From positions 1 to 64,000 of the forward strand of contig JABFQX010000013.1 of assembly GCA_013141505.1 (NCBI GenBank): 64,000 bases of DNA, written 5' to 3'. The DNA comes from Methyloglobulus sp. GTDB lineage: Bacteria > Pseudomonadota > Gammaproteobacteria > Methylococcales > Methylomonadaceae. Positions within the stretch are counted from its first letter, which is position 1; each line of letters starts with the position of its first letter. Under the pieces are notes generated by a model. It was not told the origin of the DNA and did not search any database. It worked only from the letters and a program-made list of their open reading frames with translations. This document shows, piece by piece, positions 34,891 through 44,434 of the stretch. Both the position numbers and the translations under genes were made by a program.

Positions 34891-35751
34891 ATGAAAAAGC
34901 CGTCCGCATCGGGCAAAAACAGCCCAAACCATTTCTTTTTAAACCAAAATAAAATTAATGTTACGTCTTGGTTAACAAGTAACATTCAGCCAACTATCCA
35001 TGGCTTTTATCGTTATAATCCATACCGTCCTTTCAAAAAAATATACCGTCTGTTTAATATTCTGATTGTATTGTTTATTTTTCCATTCATGGCGAACGCG
35101 TTGCCATCCGGCGAAAGTGGCGACGAAATAAGTACAGTCCCCGTTCGTCATACCTTTAAAGAACTCCGCGACCAAAATGTGGTTAAGCAACAACTTGACT
35201 ATTCTTGCGGTGCCGCTGCGCTAGCTACCTTGATTTCAGGCTATTATGGTGAAAACACCTCTGAAAAAGAATTGCTCGAATTGTTGAATGCTCGGCTGTC
35301 TAACATGAGCGATAAAGAAAAATCACGTAAAAAACTCAATGGTTTTTCGCTATTGGACCTTAAATTGGTTGCCCAGCAAAAAGGTTACAAAGCAGCCGGT
35401 TTTAAACTGACAATTGACCAACTTAAACAGCTTTCTGCGCCGGTGATAGTCTTTGTATTGCCCATGGGTTACCACCATTTTGCAGTTTTACGCAGTATTG
35501 TCGGTGATCGTGTCTACCTCGCCGATCCAGGCCGTGGCAATCTGAGAATGAGCGTCGCTCGCTTTGCAGACGAGTATGGCGGCATTATTTTTGTATTAGG
35601 TAAAGCGGGAGAAGAAGACATAACGCTGCATAAGTTGCTAGTTGGTCGACCCGACGATTTCACCAAACCCGACGTGCGTAATTTTATTTACCGTACAAAC
35701 TTTTTCACCAAGATGGCTGTTGACTTTGCCCTTCGAGTACGCTCACCTTAA
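34891..35751 (+). CDS. C39-type cysteine peptidase, membrane-anchored or exported
   Basis: The product has 286 residues from the ATG at 34891; the open frame extends up to 39 codons further (TTG at 34774, ATG at 34831) and none of the starts has a clear ribosome site. A hydrophobic segment (YRLFNILIVLFIFPFMANA) directs export after an unusually long, basic N-terminal part. The peptidase domain has the C39 triad: Cys106 in DYSCGAAALAT, His196 in YHHFAVL and Asp212 in LADPGRG. C39 domains cut after GG. This one lacks an ABC transporter, like FapD of the Pseudomonas amyloid system. It sits between a GG-motif protein and an outer-membrane barrel gene. Confidence 0.88.
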   Translation: MKKPSASGKNSPNHFFLNQNKINVTSWLTSNIQPTIHGFYRYNPYRPFKKIYRLFNILIVLFIFPFMANALPSGESGDEISTVPVRHTFKELRDQNVVKQQLDYSCGAAALATLISGYYGENTSEKELLELLNARLSNMSDKEKSRKKLNGFSLLDLKLVAQQKGYKAAGFKLTIDQLKQLSAPVIVFVLPMGYHHFAVLRSIVGDRVYLADPGRGNLRMSVARFADEYGGIIFVLGKAGEEDITLHKLLVGRPDDFTKPDVRNFIYRTNFFTKMAVDFALRVRSP

Positions 35752-35919
35752 CTGACAACAATGAATGCCAAATTTTGGGTTCCATAGGTATTGGCTTTGC
35801 ATCAATGCACATTTGCTTTGACCTGTAGAATGATTACAAGCGTGACAGGAGCTAATCGTTCACTGACCAAAGTAAAACGACTTTTTAGGGGCAATAGACA
35901 ACAGTTTTAACGATAAGCC

Positions 35920-36046
35920 TTATTGATCCGGCCTTATGAAGTTTTAATTTCCCTTCGGCTTCGCTCAGGGAACATTACCGAGGCGTTCCCTGAGCGCAGC
36001 CGAAGGGTAGCGGCTATTTCAAACATCAAAAGGCCGAATCTATAAC
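35920..36046. repeat. Palindromic element family 1, copy B (complete)
   Basis: The termini TTATTGATCCGGCC and GGCCGAATCTATAAC are inverted repeats of the family. Inside, CCCTTCGGCTTCGCTCAGGG and its near-perfect complement TTCCCTGAGCGCAGCCGAAG form long arms. This best-preserved copy fills most of the gap between the peptidase and barrel genes; the rest of that gap is AT-rich. Confidence 0.75.
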
Positions 36047-36214
36047 ATCCCAAATAAAGCACTTCTTAGCGTTAATTTCTATATTAAAGCGCAGTAAAAA
36101 CACCTTAATTTATTTTAATACATAAAGATATAATGTACTTATAATAAATTACTTATTGTTTATAATATAATTATATGATAAATATTGTATTTTAATAAAA
36201 CAGTTGCCAATAAT

Positions 36215-37429
36215 ATGAAAAAAATAGCCGTTTTATTTGTTAGGGTCATTGTGGTTTACTTTTTCCTTAATACAGCGTTTATGGGGATCAGTCATAACGG
36301 TGTTCTGCACGCACAAAGCAATGCACCCAAAAAAGGCTTTGTTACGATACGGGAACATGAAAAACTTAAGCAGGAAATGGAAACGCTTAAGAAGCAAATG
36401 CAAACACTGTTAAAAAAACCTCCGTCGTCGGATTCGGTGGCAAATAAGCCTGTTTCTCCAGCGACTTTGTCGCAAGCAAACAAAGATTCGTCTCAATCGA
36501 GTGCCAAAACAAATACCCAGACTGACCGTAGTGCTGGTTTAGCTGAGGGTGATCGCAAAAAAGAAGCCGTAGAGGCAAAACGGCAGTTGGACACTTTTTT
36601 GCGTAGCCAAAAATTATTATTCAAAAAAGGCGAGCTTCAGACCGAGTTGGATTTGGCGTATACAAAAAATAATCATAGAGCGCCCTCTTGTTCGTCAATT
36701 CCGAATCCAGACCCGAAAGGGAAGCCGCTCTTGAATTGTTTACCAGGGCAAGACAACCGTTCTGCAGGAGCGACAGCCATTGCCCGTTACGGTCTCTTAG
36801 GCAATGTTGAGTTTGATCTTACCGTGCCTTACAGTTATGTTGAACAGGACACATTTGGTTTAGAACATCAAGAGCGCACCGGTTTGGGTGATGTTGGCCT
36901 AGGCCTTCGATATGCGGCTTGGCGGGAAGATGGCACATTACCAGACATCATTTTGAATTTGAATGGTACCGCTCCCACTGGCGATAACTTATTAGGCAAT
37001 GGCTCAGGAACTGTTGGAACGTCTATGACAATGGTTAAAACCTTCGATCCTGTGGTGCTATTCGGAAATCTCGGCTATGCGACAACTATAGGCGTGTCTG
37101 GCAGCAATCAAATTCCTTACTCGCTCGGCATGGGTTTTTCTTTGAATGATCGGGTCAGTTTTTCCATGAGCATGGCTGGTTCATCTACGTTAAACCGTTC
37201 TACAGGCAAGATCTCTCTTCCGGATTCATCAGGTAAACTTGTGGATCATTCAATTACAGTCTCTAGCCAAGACATTAATACGATGCAATTCAGCACAACC
37301 ATACAAATGAAAAAAAACCTTTCTGTTGAACCATTCGTTAGTTTCGGCCTAACGAAAGAATCGCCTGATTTTGCTGTGGGCATACGCTTGCCTTATCGAC
37401 TTGATGGCAAATATCCCTTGCCTTTTTAG
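36215..37429 (+). CDS. FapF-like outer-membrane barrel with coiled-coil N-terminus
   Basis: The product has 404 residues from the ATG at 36215. After a signal peptide (to about HAQS) comes a heptad-like segment HEKLKQEMETLKKQMQTLLK (about residues 49-68), a polar linker, and then alternating beta-strand sequence of about 270 residues ending in a terminal phenylalanine (YPLPF), as in outer-membrane barrels. FapF, the trimeric amyloid exporter of Pseudomonas, has this same order of periplasmic coiled coil and barrel, and lies beside the C39 peptidase FapD. The function here, export of the module proteins, is inferred from that parallel. Confidence 0.7.
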   Translation: MKKIAVLFVRVIVVYFFLNTAFMGISHNGVLHAQSNAPKKGFVTIREHEKLKQEMETLKKQMQTLLKKPPSSDSVANKPVSPATLSQANKDSSQSSAKTNTQTDRSAGLAEGDRKKEAVEAKRQLDTFLRSQKLLFKKGELQTELDLAYTKNNHRAPSCSSIPNPDPKGKPLLNCLPGQDNRSAGATAIARYGLLGNVEFDLTVPYSYVEQDTFGLEHQERTGLGDVGLGLRYAAWREDGTLPDIILNLNGTAPTGDNLLGNGSGTVGTSMTMVKTFDPVVLFGNLGYATTIGVSGSNQIPYSLGMGFSLNDRVSFSMSMAGSSTLNRSTGKISLPDSSGKLVDHSITVSSQDINTMQFSTTIQMKKNLSVEPFVSFGLTKESPDFAVGIRLPYRLDGKYPLPF

Positions 37430-37478
37430 CCTACCTGTATTTGCCGTCGCCCGTGAGAATTCAGGCCAAAAGGCAGGC

Positions 37479-37570
37479 TATAGAATCGGCTTTGCGAAGC
37501 CTTAACTCCCGTTCGCCTTTATGACTTTAGGCGAACGGCTTCAAACACATTAAATAGCCGAATCAATAAG
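37479..37570. repeat. Palindromic element family 1, copy D
   Basis: The left end TATAGAATCGGC and right end TAGCCGAATCAATAAG are the family termini. The core differs from the other copies (CGTTCGCCT / AGGCGAACG), so termini are conserved while cores vary. Confidence 0.65.
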
Positions 37571-37622
37571 TTACTTACAGCTACAGCGTTAAGAAAAAAT
37601 CAAGCGCAGTTAAACCATAATA

Positions 37623-38885
37623 TTAAAAATCAAGCACAAAAACATCAACAGCTTTATTAGTATCACCGGGAACCAAATTGCTCGCCATGGAAAGATACGC
37701 CACATGATGCCCGTCGGTACTCATCGTGGGCAGCAAACTGTGATTTTTCCCCCGAACGCCTTTTGAATTGGCACTGACCAAATAGGTTGCGTTAGTCACT
37801 TGATCTTGGATGAAGATATTACTCAAATTGTCTGGCGTAACCGCTTCAAACGCCAGAAAATGCCCATCCCCACTGATGCTGGGGTTGCCGCCGGCTAAAG
37901 ACAAACCTGGGACTTCGGCAATCGCAGGCGTGATTTGTCCATTAAAAACGTTATAGATGAGCGTCATGCCGGCTGCTTCAGGCGTATCAGGATTTACAAC
38001 GCCAAGAAATACTACGAATTGGCCATTAGCGCTGATCTTAGAATCGGCACCACCCAGAGGAAGGAGGTTACTTGTGAGATTAATGGTCATCTTTGACAAG
38101 TTGTCATGGACAAAAGCATCCCAGCCTTTATTTTTGTCGTTAGCGACCAATGTTTTAGACAGCGATGTGAAAGCAACAAACCGACCATCGCCGCTAATAG
38201 TGGCCAACCCTGCGCCACTATATTGGTCGCCTTGACGGCCGCTAGTGCTGACACTGACCCGTGTTGTTGTTTTGGCCTTGAGGTCACGGACGAAAATATC
38301 GCTGACACCGTTGGTATCGCCTGGCACCAGGTTGTCGGCAAAAGATTCAAAAACCACAAAGCGGCCATTGGCGCTAATACTGGCCTTATTGGAACTATTA
38401 TTACCCTGAACTCCCTTGGAACTGACACTGACTAAGCTGGTGGTATGGGTGGCATTGTCGTGGATTAAGACATCATTCATGTTATTGGCGTCACCTTTGG
38501 CGAGCGTATCAACCCAACTTTCAAATACCACGTAACGACCATCGGCGCTCATACTGGGAAACATGCCGGGGCCTGCAACACCGCTGGAACTCACGCTCAC
38601 CCGCGAGGTTTTGTGGGTCAAGCGATCATGAAAATAGACTGCTTCAGCATCTTTTACGCCACCAGGGACTAAATTGGTAGACGTTGAGCCAAACGCGACA
38701 AAACGGCCATTGGCGGAAATGCTCGGACTCGATGAGGTTGATGCACCTCGATTAGCCTGCACATTAGCGGAATTGACACTTACCCGCGTCGCTTGGGCAT
38801 TAGCAATACCGCACAGTGTACTTAACAAAATACCTACATATAAACCACAATATATTCTTGATAACGATTGATTTTTTTTAGTCAT
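37623..38885 (-). CDS. Secreted TolB/PD40-type beta-propeller protein
   Basis: The product has 420 residues with a signal peptide (to about NAQA). About six or seven repeats of the form SISANGRFVAFES.A.NLVPGDTN...D.FV.D......TRVSVSS.G follow, which is the PD40/WD40-like propeller pattern. Such proteins sit in the periplasm or outside the cell; their role is generally unknown. The gene converges with the barrel gene and may or may not belong to the same system. The start has an AGGAAT site. Confidence 0.8.
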   Translation of the reverse strand: MTKKNQSLSRIYCGLYVGILLSTLCGIANAQATRVSVNSANVQANRGASTSSSPSISANGRFVAFGSTSTNLVPGGVKDAEAVYFHDRLTHKTSRVSVSSSGVAGPGMFPSMSADGRYVVFESWVDTLAKGDANNMNDVLIHDNATHTTSLVSVSSKGVQGNNSSNKASISANGRFVVFESFADNLVPGDTNGVSDIFVRDLKAKTTTRVSVSTSGRQGDQYSGAGLATISGDGRFVAFTSLSKTLVANDKNKGWDAFVHDNLSKMTINLTSNLLPLGGADSKISANGQFVVFLGVVNPDTPEAAGMTLIYNVFNGQITPAIAEVPGLSLAGGNPSISGDGHFLAFEAVTPDNLSNIFIQDQVTNATYLVSANSKGVRGKNHSLLPTMSTDGHHVAYLSMASNLVPGDTNKAVDVFVLDF

Positions 38886-39166
38886 TTTTTATTCCTTATA
38901 CTTTAGTTAAAGTTAAAAAATACGTCATCGCATGATGCCGGCGCTAAATGGATACTTTAATATACGCAATACCCCTGCCTACACATGCCATCAATCAGGT
39001 TTAAACAAATAATGATATTAACGGCGAAGTCCTGCGTATTCTGCATAGTACATAGAAAATCGCAGAATAGCGATAATAACCGGTCAAACAGAGCCAGTTG
39101 CCAAACCTAACGGCTGTCACTAACTCATTTAAAATCAATATATTGGATCTGCTTGTGTATCCTGAC

Positions 39167-39224
39167 ATTAGCCAAGACCATTGATCCCGTGCGGCTTACC
39201 AAAGAATCGACTGATTTTGCAGTG
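39167..39224 (+). pseudogene. Fossil of a second barrel gene (C-terminal scraps)
   Basis: The plus strand reads CGGCTTACCAAAGAATCGAC followed by TGATTTTGCAGTG (LTKESTDFAV), nearly identical to the C-terminus of the intact barrel gene (37348-37380, LTKESPDFAV). Just before it, TAGCCAAGACC matches TAGCCAAGAC at 37265-37274, with the intervening 60-70 bp lost. It is a remnant of a duplicated barrel gene. The rest of the 401-bp gap 38886-39286 shows nothing else I recognise. Confidence 0.7.
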
Positions 39225-39286
39225 CCCCCTTGCCCCTCAGACTGCTTTTGCTTTTTGGAAAGGCTAGCATCCTCTGCTTTTTTAAG

Positions 39287-39820
39287 CTAGGTAAAATGAA
39301 GTCTCCGCTTACTATGACTCAGCAGGATCCCTGCTAACAGTATTAATCCCGTCATAAATGCACTCAATGATCCGGGTAATGGCACACTGGAAACGCTCAC
39401 TCCAGAATGCAGTGTTAAACGGGTCATTGGTTCGATAATATCGTAGGGCTGGTGACCCGGTAGCCCTGTACCCAGGAATTCAAAACCAACGGAAAAGCCC
39501 GTTAAAGTTGCACCCGCCGAAATACCTTGGTTAAGCGCAAGTGCATCATAAAAACCATTTGACGGCAAGCCAACAGAAGGTTCGTTGACAATGGCATCCC
39601 AGCCTAAAGGGGCAGCCTTGACAGTAAGATTGCGGAATTTACTGGGTGAAAAATACATCGTAAATTCATGTATGCTTTCTGATGACCTATCATTTTTGAC
39701 TGCAAACGCATATTCCCAATAATTGCCGTCAACGTGCTTTGCCTCATAATTTATGGTGGCCGCCCGTGCCGGCTCCATAAAACTTAACCCTATCAGTACA
39801 ACGTAAATTATGTTTCCCAT
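39287..39820 (-). CDS. PEP-CTERM (VPLP-type) exported protein
   Basis: The product has 177 residues from the ATG at 39820, which has an AGGAA site. There is a signal peptide (MGNIIYVVLIGLSFMEPARA), a small beta-rich domain, and a C-terminal sorting signal: VPLPG, a hydrophobic span and SKRR. This tripartite end is recognised by exosortase, which cuts the protein and releases or anchors it at the surface in exopolysaccharide producers. No exosortase gene lies in the window. Confidence 0.8.
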   Translation of the reverse strand: MGNIIYVVLIGLSFMEPARAATINYEAKHVDGNYWEYAFAVKNDRSSESIHEFTMYFSPSKFRNLTVKAAPLGWDAIVNEPSVGLPSNGFYDALALNQGISAGATLTGFSVGFEFLGTGLPGHQPYDIIEPMTRLTLHSGVSVSSVPLPGSLSAFMTGLILLAGILLSHSKRRLHFT

Positions 39821-40002
39821 TGTATTTCCTATTGATCTAGCCAAAATAATCATTCTCTAATCAGAGTGGGTAGTTTAACTTAGGTTAATGTGCATGTGCA
39901 TGTACTATAAAGAACTTGATACATTACTTATTGGTTGATAAAAATTAATTGACAGGCACGGATTGATAGCTGAACGTAAAAAAGGCTTAAACATTCATGC
40001 CT

Positions 40003-42315
40003 TTAGCCCGTCTCCAAGGCATCCGCCACGCACATGGCTGCCATGTTGACAATCCGCCGCACCGTTGCGACAGGGGTAAGGATGTGGACTGGTTTTGCAC
40101 AACCTAATAGCACCGGCCCGATTGCAACGCCGTTACCTGCGGCGGTCTTGAGTAGATTGTAGGCGATGTTGGCAGCATCAATGTTAGGCATTACCAATAG
40201 ATTGGCACTACCTTTTAATTTTGAGTCCGGCATCAGCTGTTTCAGCAGTTCGTAATCCAGGGCGGTATCTCCCTGTACTTCGCCTTCAATTTCAAGATCC
40301 GGCGCACGCGCCTGGATGAGCGCCAACGCCGTCCGCATCTTTTGTGCGGATTCGCTGTTACTGGTACCGAAATTAGAGTGCGACAACAAGGCGACTCGCG
40401 GCACCAAACCGAATCGACGCATCTGATCTGAAGCCAACAGGGTAATTTCCGCTATTTGGTCTGCGCTGGGATTATGGTTAATGTGGGTATCGACCACAAC
40501 AATTTGGCGATCAGGCAAAATAAGCCCATTCATTGCTGCGTAAACATTGGCTCCTTCGCGTTTGCCCAGCACTTGATCAATGTAGTGCAGATGCAGATCA
40601 GTCGTACCAAAAGTGCCGCAGATCATACCTTCGGCGTAACCTTTATGGATGAGCATCGCCCCAATCAGGGTGTGACGGCGGCGCATTTCCAATTTGGCAT
40701 ATTGTTCGGTGACACCTTTGCGTTTAGTCATTTCCAGATACGTTGTCCAGAAACCACGGTAGCGCTCGTCAAATTCAGGGTTAACCACCTCAATATCGAC
40801 ATCGAACTTGATACGCAAACCGTATTTTTCAATGCGGTACTGCAAAACATCAGGCCGACCAATCAGGATGGGCTTGGCAATCTTTTCATCAACCAGGATT
40901 TGCACCGCCCGTAGCACACGTTCTTCTTCACCTTCGGCAAATACGATGCGTTTCTTGTTGGCGGATGCCTGCTTCGCAACCTGAAACACCGGTTTCATGA
41001 AAGTGCCGCTGTGGTAGACGAATTGCTGCAAACGCTCGATGTAAGCAGCCATATCATGAATTGGACGTTCAGCAACACCCGATTCTTCGGCTGCTTTGGC
41101 GATTGCAGGGGCTATGGTCGTCATTAGGCGCGGATCGAAAGGCTTGGGGATTAGATAATCTGCCCCAAAAGATATGGGCTCGAATCCGTAAATACTGGTG
41201 ACAACATCGGATTGCTCCTTGTGTGCCAACTCGGCAATCGCATGAACGGCAGCAATTTCCATTGCTCGGGTGATGGTCGTCGCGCCACAGTCCAGCGCAC
41301 CCCTAAAAATGTACGGGAAACACAACACATTATTGACCTGATTGGGATAATCCGAACGTCCCGTTGCTATGATGGCATCATCGCGTACTGATTTAATGGC
41401 TTCAGGCATAATTTCCGGGGTCGGATTTGCCAGGGCAAAAATCAATGGCTTAGCCGCCATAGTTTTAACCATTTCGGGCTTCAACACTCCGCCTGCGGAT
41501 AAGCCAAGAAAAATATCTGCACCGGCAATGACTTCGGTTAATGTGCGTGCGCTGGTATCTTGGGCAAAACGGGCTTTGTTGGGATCCATGAGTTCGGTAC
41601 GGCCTTTATAGACCACACCGACAATATCGGTGATGACGATATTGTCGATTAAAAGCCCAAGGTCGATGATCATATCCAGGCAAGCCAATGCTGCCGCGCC
41701 CGCGCCGGAAACTACCAATTTGCAGGTTTTGATGTCCTTGCCGACAATTTTCAGTCCATTTAAAATAGCCGCACCAACGATGATCGCAGTGCCATGCTGA
41801 TCGTCATGGAACACCGGTATTTTCATGTGTTCGCGTAGTTTGCTTTCGATGTAAAAGCATTCTGGCGCTTTGATGTCCTCTAGGTTAATACCCCCAAAGG
41901 TCGGTTCCAGCGCAATAATGATGTCGCACAGTTTGTCGGGATCCGCCTCGTTGATTTCGATGTCGAATACGTCAATGCCGGCAAACTTCTTGAACAACAC
42001 ACCTTTGCCTTCCATGACCGGTTTAGCGGCCAGTGGGCCAATGTTGCCCAAACCCAAAACAGCACTGCCATTAGTGATGACGGCGACCAAATTGCCCCGT
42101 GCGGTATATTTAAAAGCATTGGCGGGATCGGCGACGATTTCCTCACAAGCGGCGGCAACGCCAGGCGAATAAGCTAGGGCAAGATCGCGCTGGTTGGTTA
42201 ATGGCTTGGTTGGGGTAATGCTTATTTTGCCGGGTGTCGGGAATTGGTGATATTCAAGAGCGGCTTCACGGAGTTGCTTACGGAGTTCGTCTTTTTGGTC
42301 GCTAGGGGAAGTCAT
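40003..42315 (-). CDS. maeB: NADP-dependent malic enzyme with phosphotransacetylase-like C-terminus
   Basis: The product has 770 residues. The first 430 are a malic enzyme (malate to pyruvate and CO2): [39 protein letters not shown] and the [11 protein letters not shown] nucleotide site. The rest is the phosphotransacetylase-like domain ([51 protein letters not shown]) found in MaeB, where it acts as a regulatory module for acetyl-CoA. It is a single gene with a start just inside the promoter gap to 42336. Confidence 0.95.
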   Translation of the reverse strand: MTSPSDQKDELRKQLREAALEYHQFPTPGKISITPTKPLTNQRDLALAYSPGVAAACEEIVADPANAFKYTARGNLVAVITNGSAVLGLGNIGPLAAKPVMEGKGVLFKKFAGIDVFDIEINEADPDKLCDIIIALEPTFGGINLEDIKAPECFYIESKLREHMKIPVFHDDQHGTAIIVGAAILNGLKIVGKDIKTCKLVVSGAGAAALACLDMIIDLGLLIDNIVITDIVGVVYKGRTELMDPNKARFAQDTSARTLTEVIAGADIFLGLSAGGVLKPEMVKTMAAKPLIFALANPTPEIMPEAIKSVRDDAIIATGRSDYPNQVNNVLCFPYIFRGALDCGATTITRAMEIAAVHAIAELAHKEQSDVVTSIYGFEPISFGADYLIPKPFDPRLMTTIAPAIAKAAEESGVAERPIHDMAAYIERLQQFVYHSGTFMKPVFQVAKQASANKKRIVFAEGEEERVLRAVQILVDEKIAKPILIGRPDVLQYRIEKYGLRIKFDVDIEVVNPEFDERYRGFWTTYLEMTKRKGVTEQYAKLEMRRRHTLIGAMLIHKGYAEGMICGTFGTTDLHLHYIDQVLGKREGANVYAAMNGLILPDRQIVVVDTHINHNPSADQIAEITLLASDQMRRFGLVPRVALLSHSNFGTSNSESAQKMRTALALIQARAPDLEIEGEVQGDTALDYELLKQLMPDSKLKGSANLLVMPNIDAANIAYNLLKTAAGNGVAIGPVLLGCAKPVHILTPVATVRRIVNMAAMCVADALETG

Positions 42316-42536
42316 GGCGAGTCTAATATCTTAATGTGTCGGTATTAATACTATACCTGTCATACCCGAAGGATGCATCGCCAACCTTAATTTATTGGCA
42401 GGCAAGAAAAGTGCGGGAGGGCGGTGAATTGCCAGAATTACAGGTGTGCAAAGTACATCATTTTATTTTTCAATCCGGCAACATCCAAATTTGCTCAACA
42501 CATTTCCTGCGTCAATAGTAACTGACAAGTATCAAG

Positions 42537-43508
42537 CTACGACAATTTTGCCGAATAAAATGCGGCAAATTTTTCTATAAATTCACCTAACTGGTCTTTT
42601 GGTAAGTGGTTGATACCTGCTGCTGATTTCCTGCCACCACCGGTAGGAAATCCAGAACAAAACACGTCCGCGCCGGATTTATTGGTCAACGGCGCCCTCA
42701 CGCTGATCAAATAACCACCGTCTTTGTTGTAGGACAGCACGGCATGAGCTTTTGCCGGATTATTATTTGCCAGATCATTACCATACACGCCGCTGACCCT
42801 TCGCGCCCAAGCAGCATCTGGCAACAAGAAAACAGCAACGGCATCATTTTGATATTCCGCTTTAATAGCTTGGGCATTTGCCATATCTTCTTGATAACCG
42901 TTTGCCAATTTTTCAAACGTACTGCGATTATCGGAGATAAAGTCAAACGGTGATGCATAAGGGAGCATTTCCTTATACAACACTTCAGGGGCAAAATGCA
43001 GGTCGCTTACTGCACTGCCGTAACCATTGTAGTTAATGTAAATGCCCAAGGTTTTTAAGGTTGTCCGTTGCGCTTCATTGAGGGACAGTGTGGCTGCAAG
43101 GCTGTCTGCAACTGAATCCAGATTATCGCCATAAGCAGCCGTAACAGCCCAAAGCGGATATTTACCGTTCAGGTGCTTATTGACTAAGAGGCTTGTGCAA
43201 ACTGCACTGTCTGTGTCTATAATCGTCGTCAAATTAGGGTGGCTTGGAATATCGCCCGACTGGTGGTGGTCAACATAAAAAATAGAAGCACCTGCCTCTA
43301 AAAACTGATTTACACACTGACTGTTTTTTTCAAAAGATATATCCAGAACCGTCAAACTATCGCCTGAACTGGCGTTCACTTTATTCAACAACTGAATATC
43401 ACGTTTAATGCCGGTTATCAGGGTCGCTTCAGTCGGTTGATCCAAGCGAAGCTGAATGAGCGCACAAATACCATCGGCATCACCATTGAAAACATCATAA
43501 TGCATCAT
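42537..43508 (-). CDS. DHH-family phosphoesterase
   Basis: The product has 323 residues. Metal-binding motifs of the DHH superfamily are present: [10 protein letters not shown] near the N-terminus, FYVDHHQSG (the DHH) and AAYGDNLDS. The C-terminal GGGRKSAAG corresponds to the DHHA1 GGGH.xAAG motif with Arg instead of His. Relatives include NrnA, which degrades nano-RNA and dephosphorylates 3'-phosphoadenosine 5'-phosphate. It overlaps cysC by 14 bp in the same direction, so removal of a product of PAPS use is an attractive but unproven role. Confidence 0.8.
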   Translation of the reverse strand: MMHYDVFNGDADGICALIQLRLDQPTEATLITGIKRDIQLLNKVNASSGDSLTVLDISFEKNSQCVNQFLEAGASIFYVDHHQSGDIPSHPNLTTIIDTDSAVCTSLLVNKHLNGKYPLWAVTAAYGDNLDSVADSLAATLSLNEAQRTTLKTLGIYINYNGYGSAVSDLHFAPEVLYKEMLPYASPFDFISDNRSTFEKLANGYQEDMANAQAIKAEYQNDAVAVFLLPDAAWARRVSGVYGNDLANNNPAKAHAVLSYNKDGGYLISVRAPLTNKSGADVFCSGFPTGGGRKSAAGINHLPKDQLGEFIEKFAAFYSAKLS

Positions 43509-44166
43509 CTACCCCAGCTACAGGCAATATGTTTCTTGATCGCATCAACTCAATAACCTTTTTGACACAATCATCCAAACTGTTAGAACCGGTGTCAATC
43601 CGTATCTCAGGGTTTTCCGGTTCTTCATAAGGTGACGATATTCCGGTAAAATCTTTAATTTCGCCTTTACGGGCTTTTTTATAAAGTCCTTTAACATCGC
43701 GTTCTTCACAGACGGACAACGGACAATAACAATGAATTTCAATAAAATCACCGTGCGGCATAAGGCTTCTAGCCATCGCACGTTCAGCTCGGAAAGGTGA
43801 AATAAAAGCTGTCAGCGTGATAACACCCGCGTCCAACATCAGTTTGGCTGTTTCGCTTATTCTGCGGATATTTTCCTTGCGATCTTCATTGCTAAAACTT
43901 AAATCACCACACAAGCCATGACGGATGTTATCCCCGTCCAACACAAACGTGTTGTATCCATACTGAAATAATTGTTCTTCGACCGCATGGGCCAACGTCG
44001 ATTTGCCTGCACCGGACAACCCGGTAAACCATAGCACCGCCGACTTATGGTTATTTTTTTCTTCTCTACGTTTTCTAGTAACCGTAGCATGATGCCAAAC
44101 GGTATTTGTGCTTTTATCTGATTGATTCATCTTGAAGTTTGACTGGGAGGTTAGTTCAGCTGACAT
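43495..44166 (-). CDS. cysC: Adenylylsulfate kinase
   Basis: The product has 223 residues. It phosphorylates adenosine 5'-phosphosulfate to PAPS. Motifs are the P-loop [42 protein letters not shown] and FISPFRAER. The N-terminus has about 20 extra residues, and a start at MNQSDKS is equally possible, as neither start has a good ribosome site. No sulfate adenylyltransferase (cysD/cysN) is next to it. The partner in the operon is the DHH phosphoesterase. Confidence 0.95.
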   Translation of the reverse strand: MSAELTSQSNFKMNQSDKSTNTVWHHATVTRKRREEKNNHKSAVLWFTGLSGAGKSTLAHAVEEQLFQYGYNTFVLDGDNIRHGLCGDLSFSNEDRKENIRRISETAKLMLDAGVITLTAFISPFRAERAMARSLMPHGDFIEIHCYCPLSVCEERDVKGLYKKARKGEIKDFTGISSPYEEPENPEIRIDTGSNSLDDCVKKVIELMRSRNILPVAGVDDAL

Positions 44167-44434
44167 TGTATATAAACATTAAATAATTCGGAAATTGAAA
44201 CGCAGTAAATTCTTTTAAAGTTGAAATTTGCTTCGAAGCAATGCCTAATTTCAAAATAACCTGTTCCAAGCAACGGGAAGGTTTTAGATCAAGCAATAAG
44301 GTACTGAAATCTCTGTTAAGTACATTTAAAAGTTTCTGCAACGGAGTAAAAGTCTAATTTGGCTACCAAAGTATAAGTGCATTAGCCGCCTGTTAAATTT
44401 TTTGAAATGACAGCGATTTTGATAGCTACTTTCA

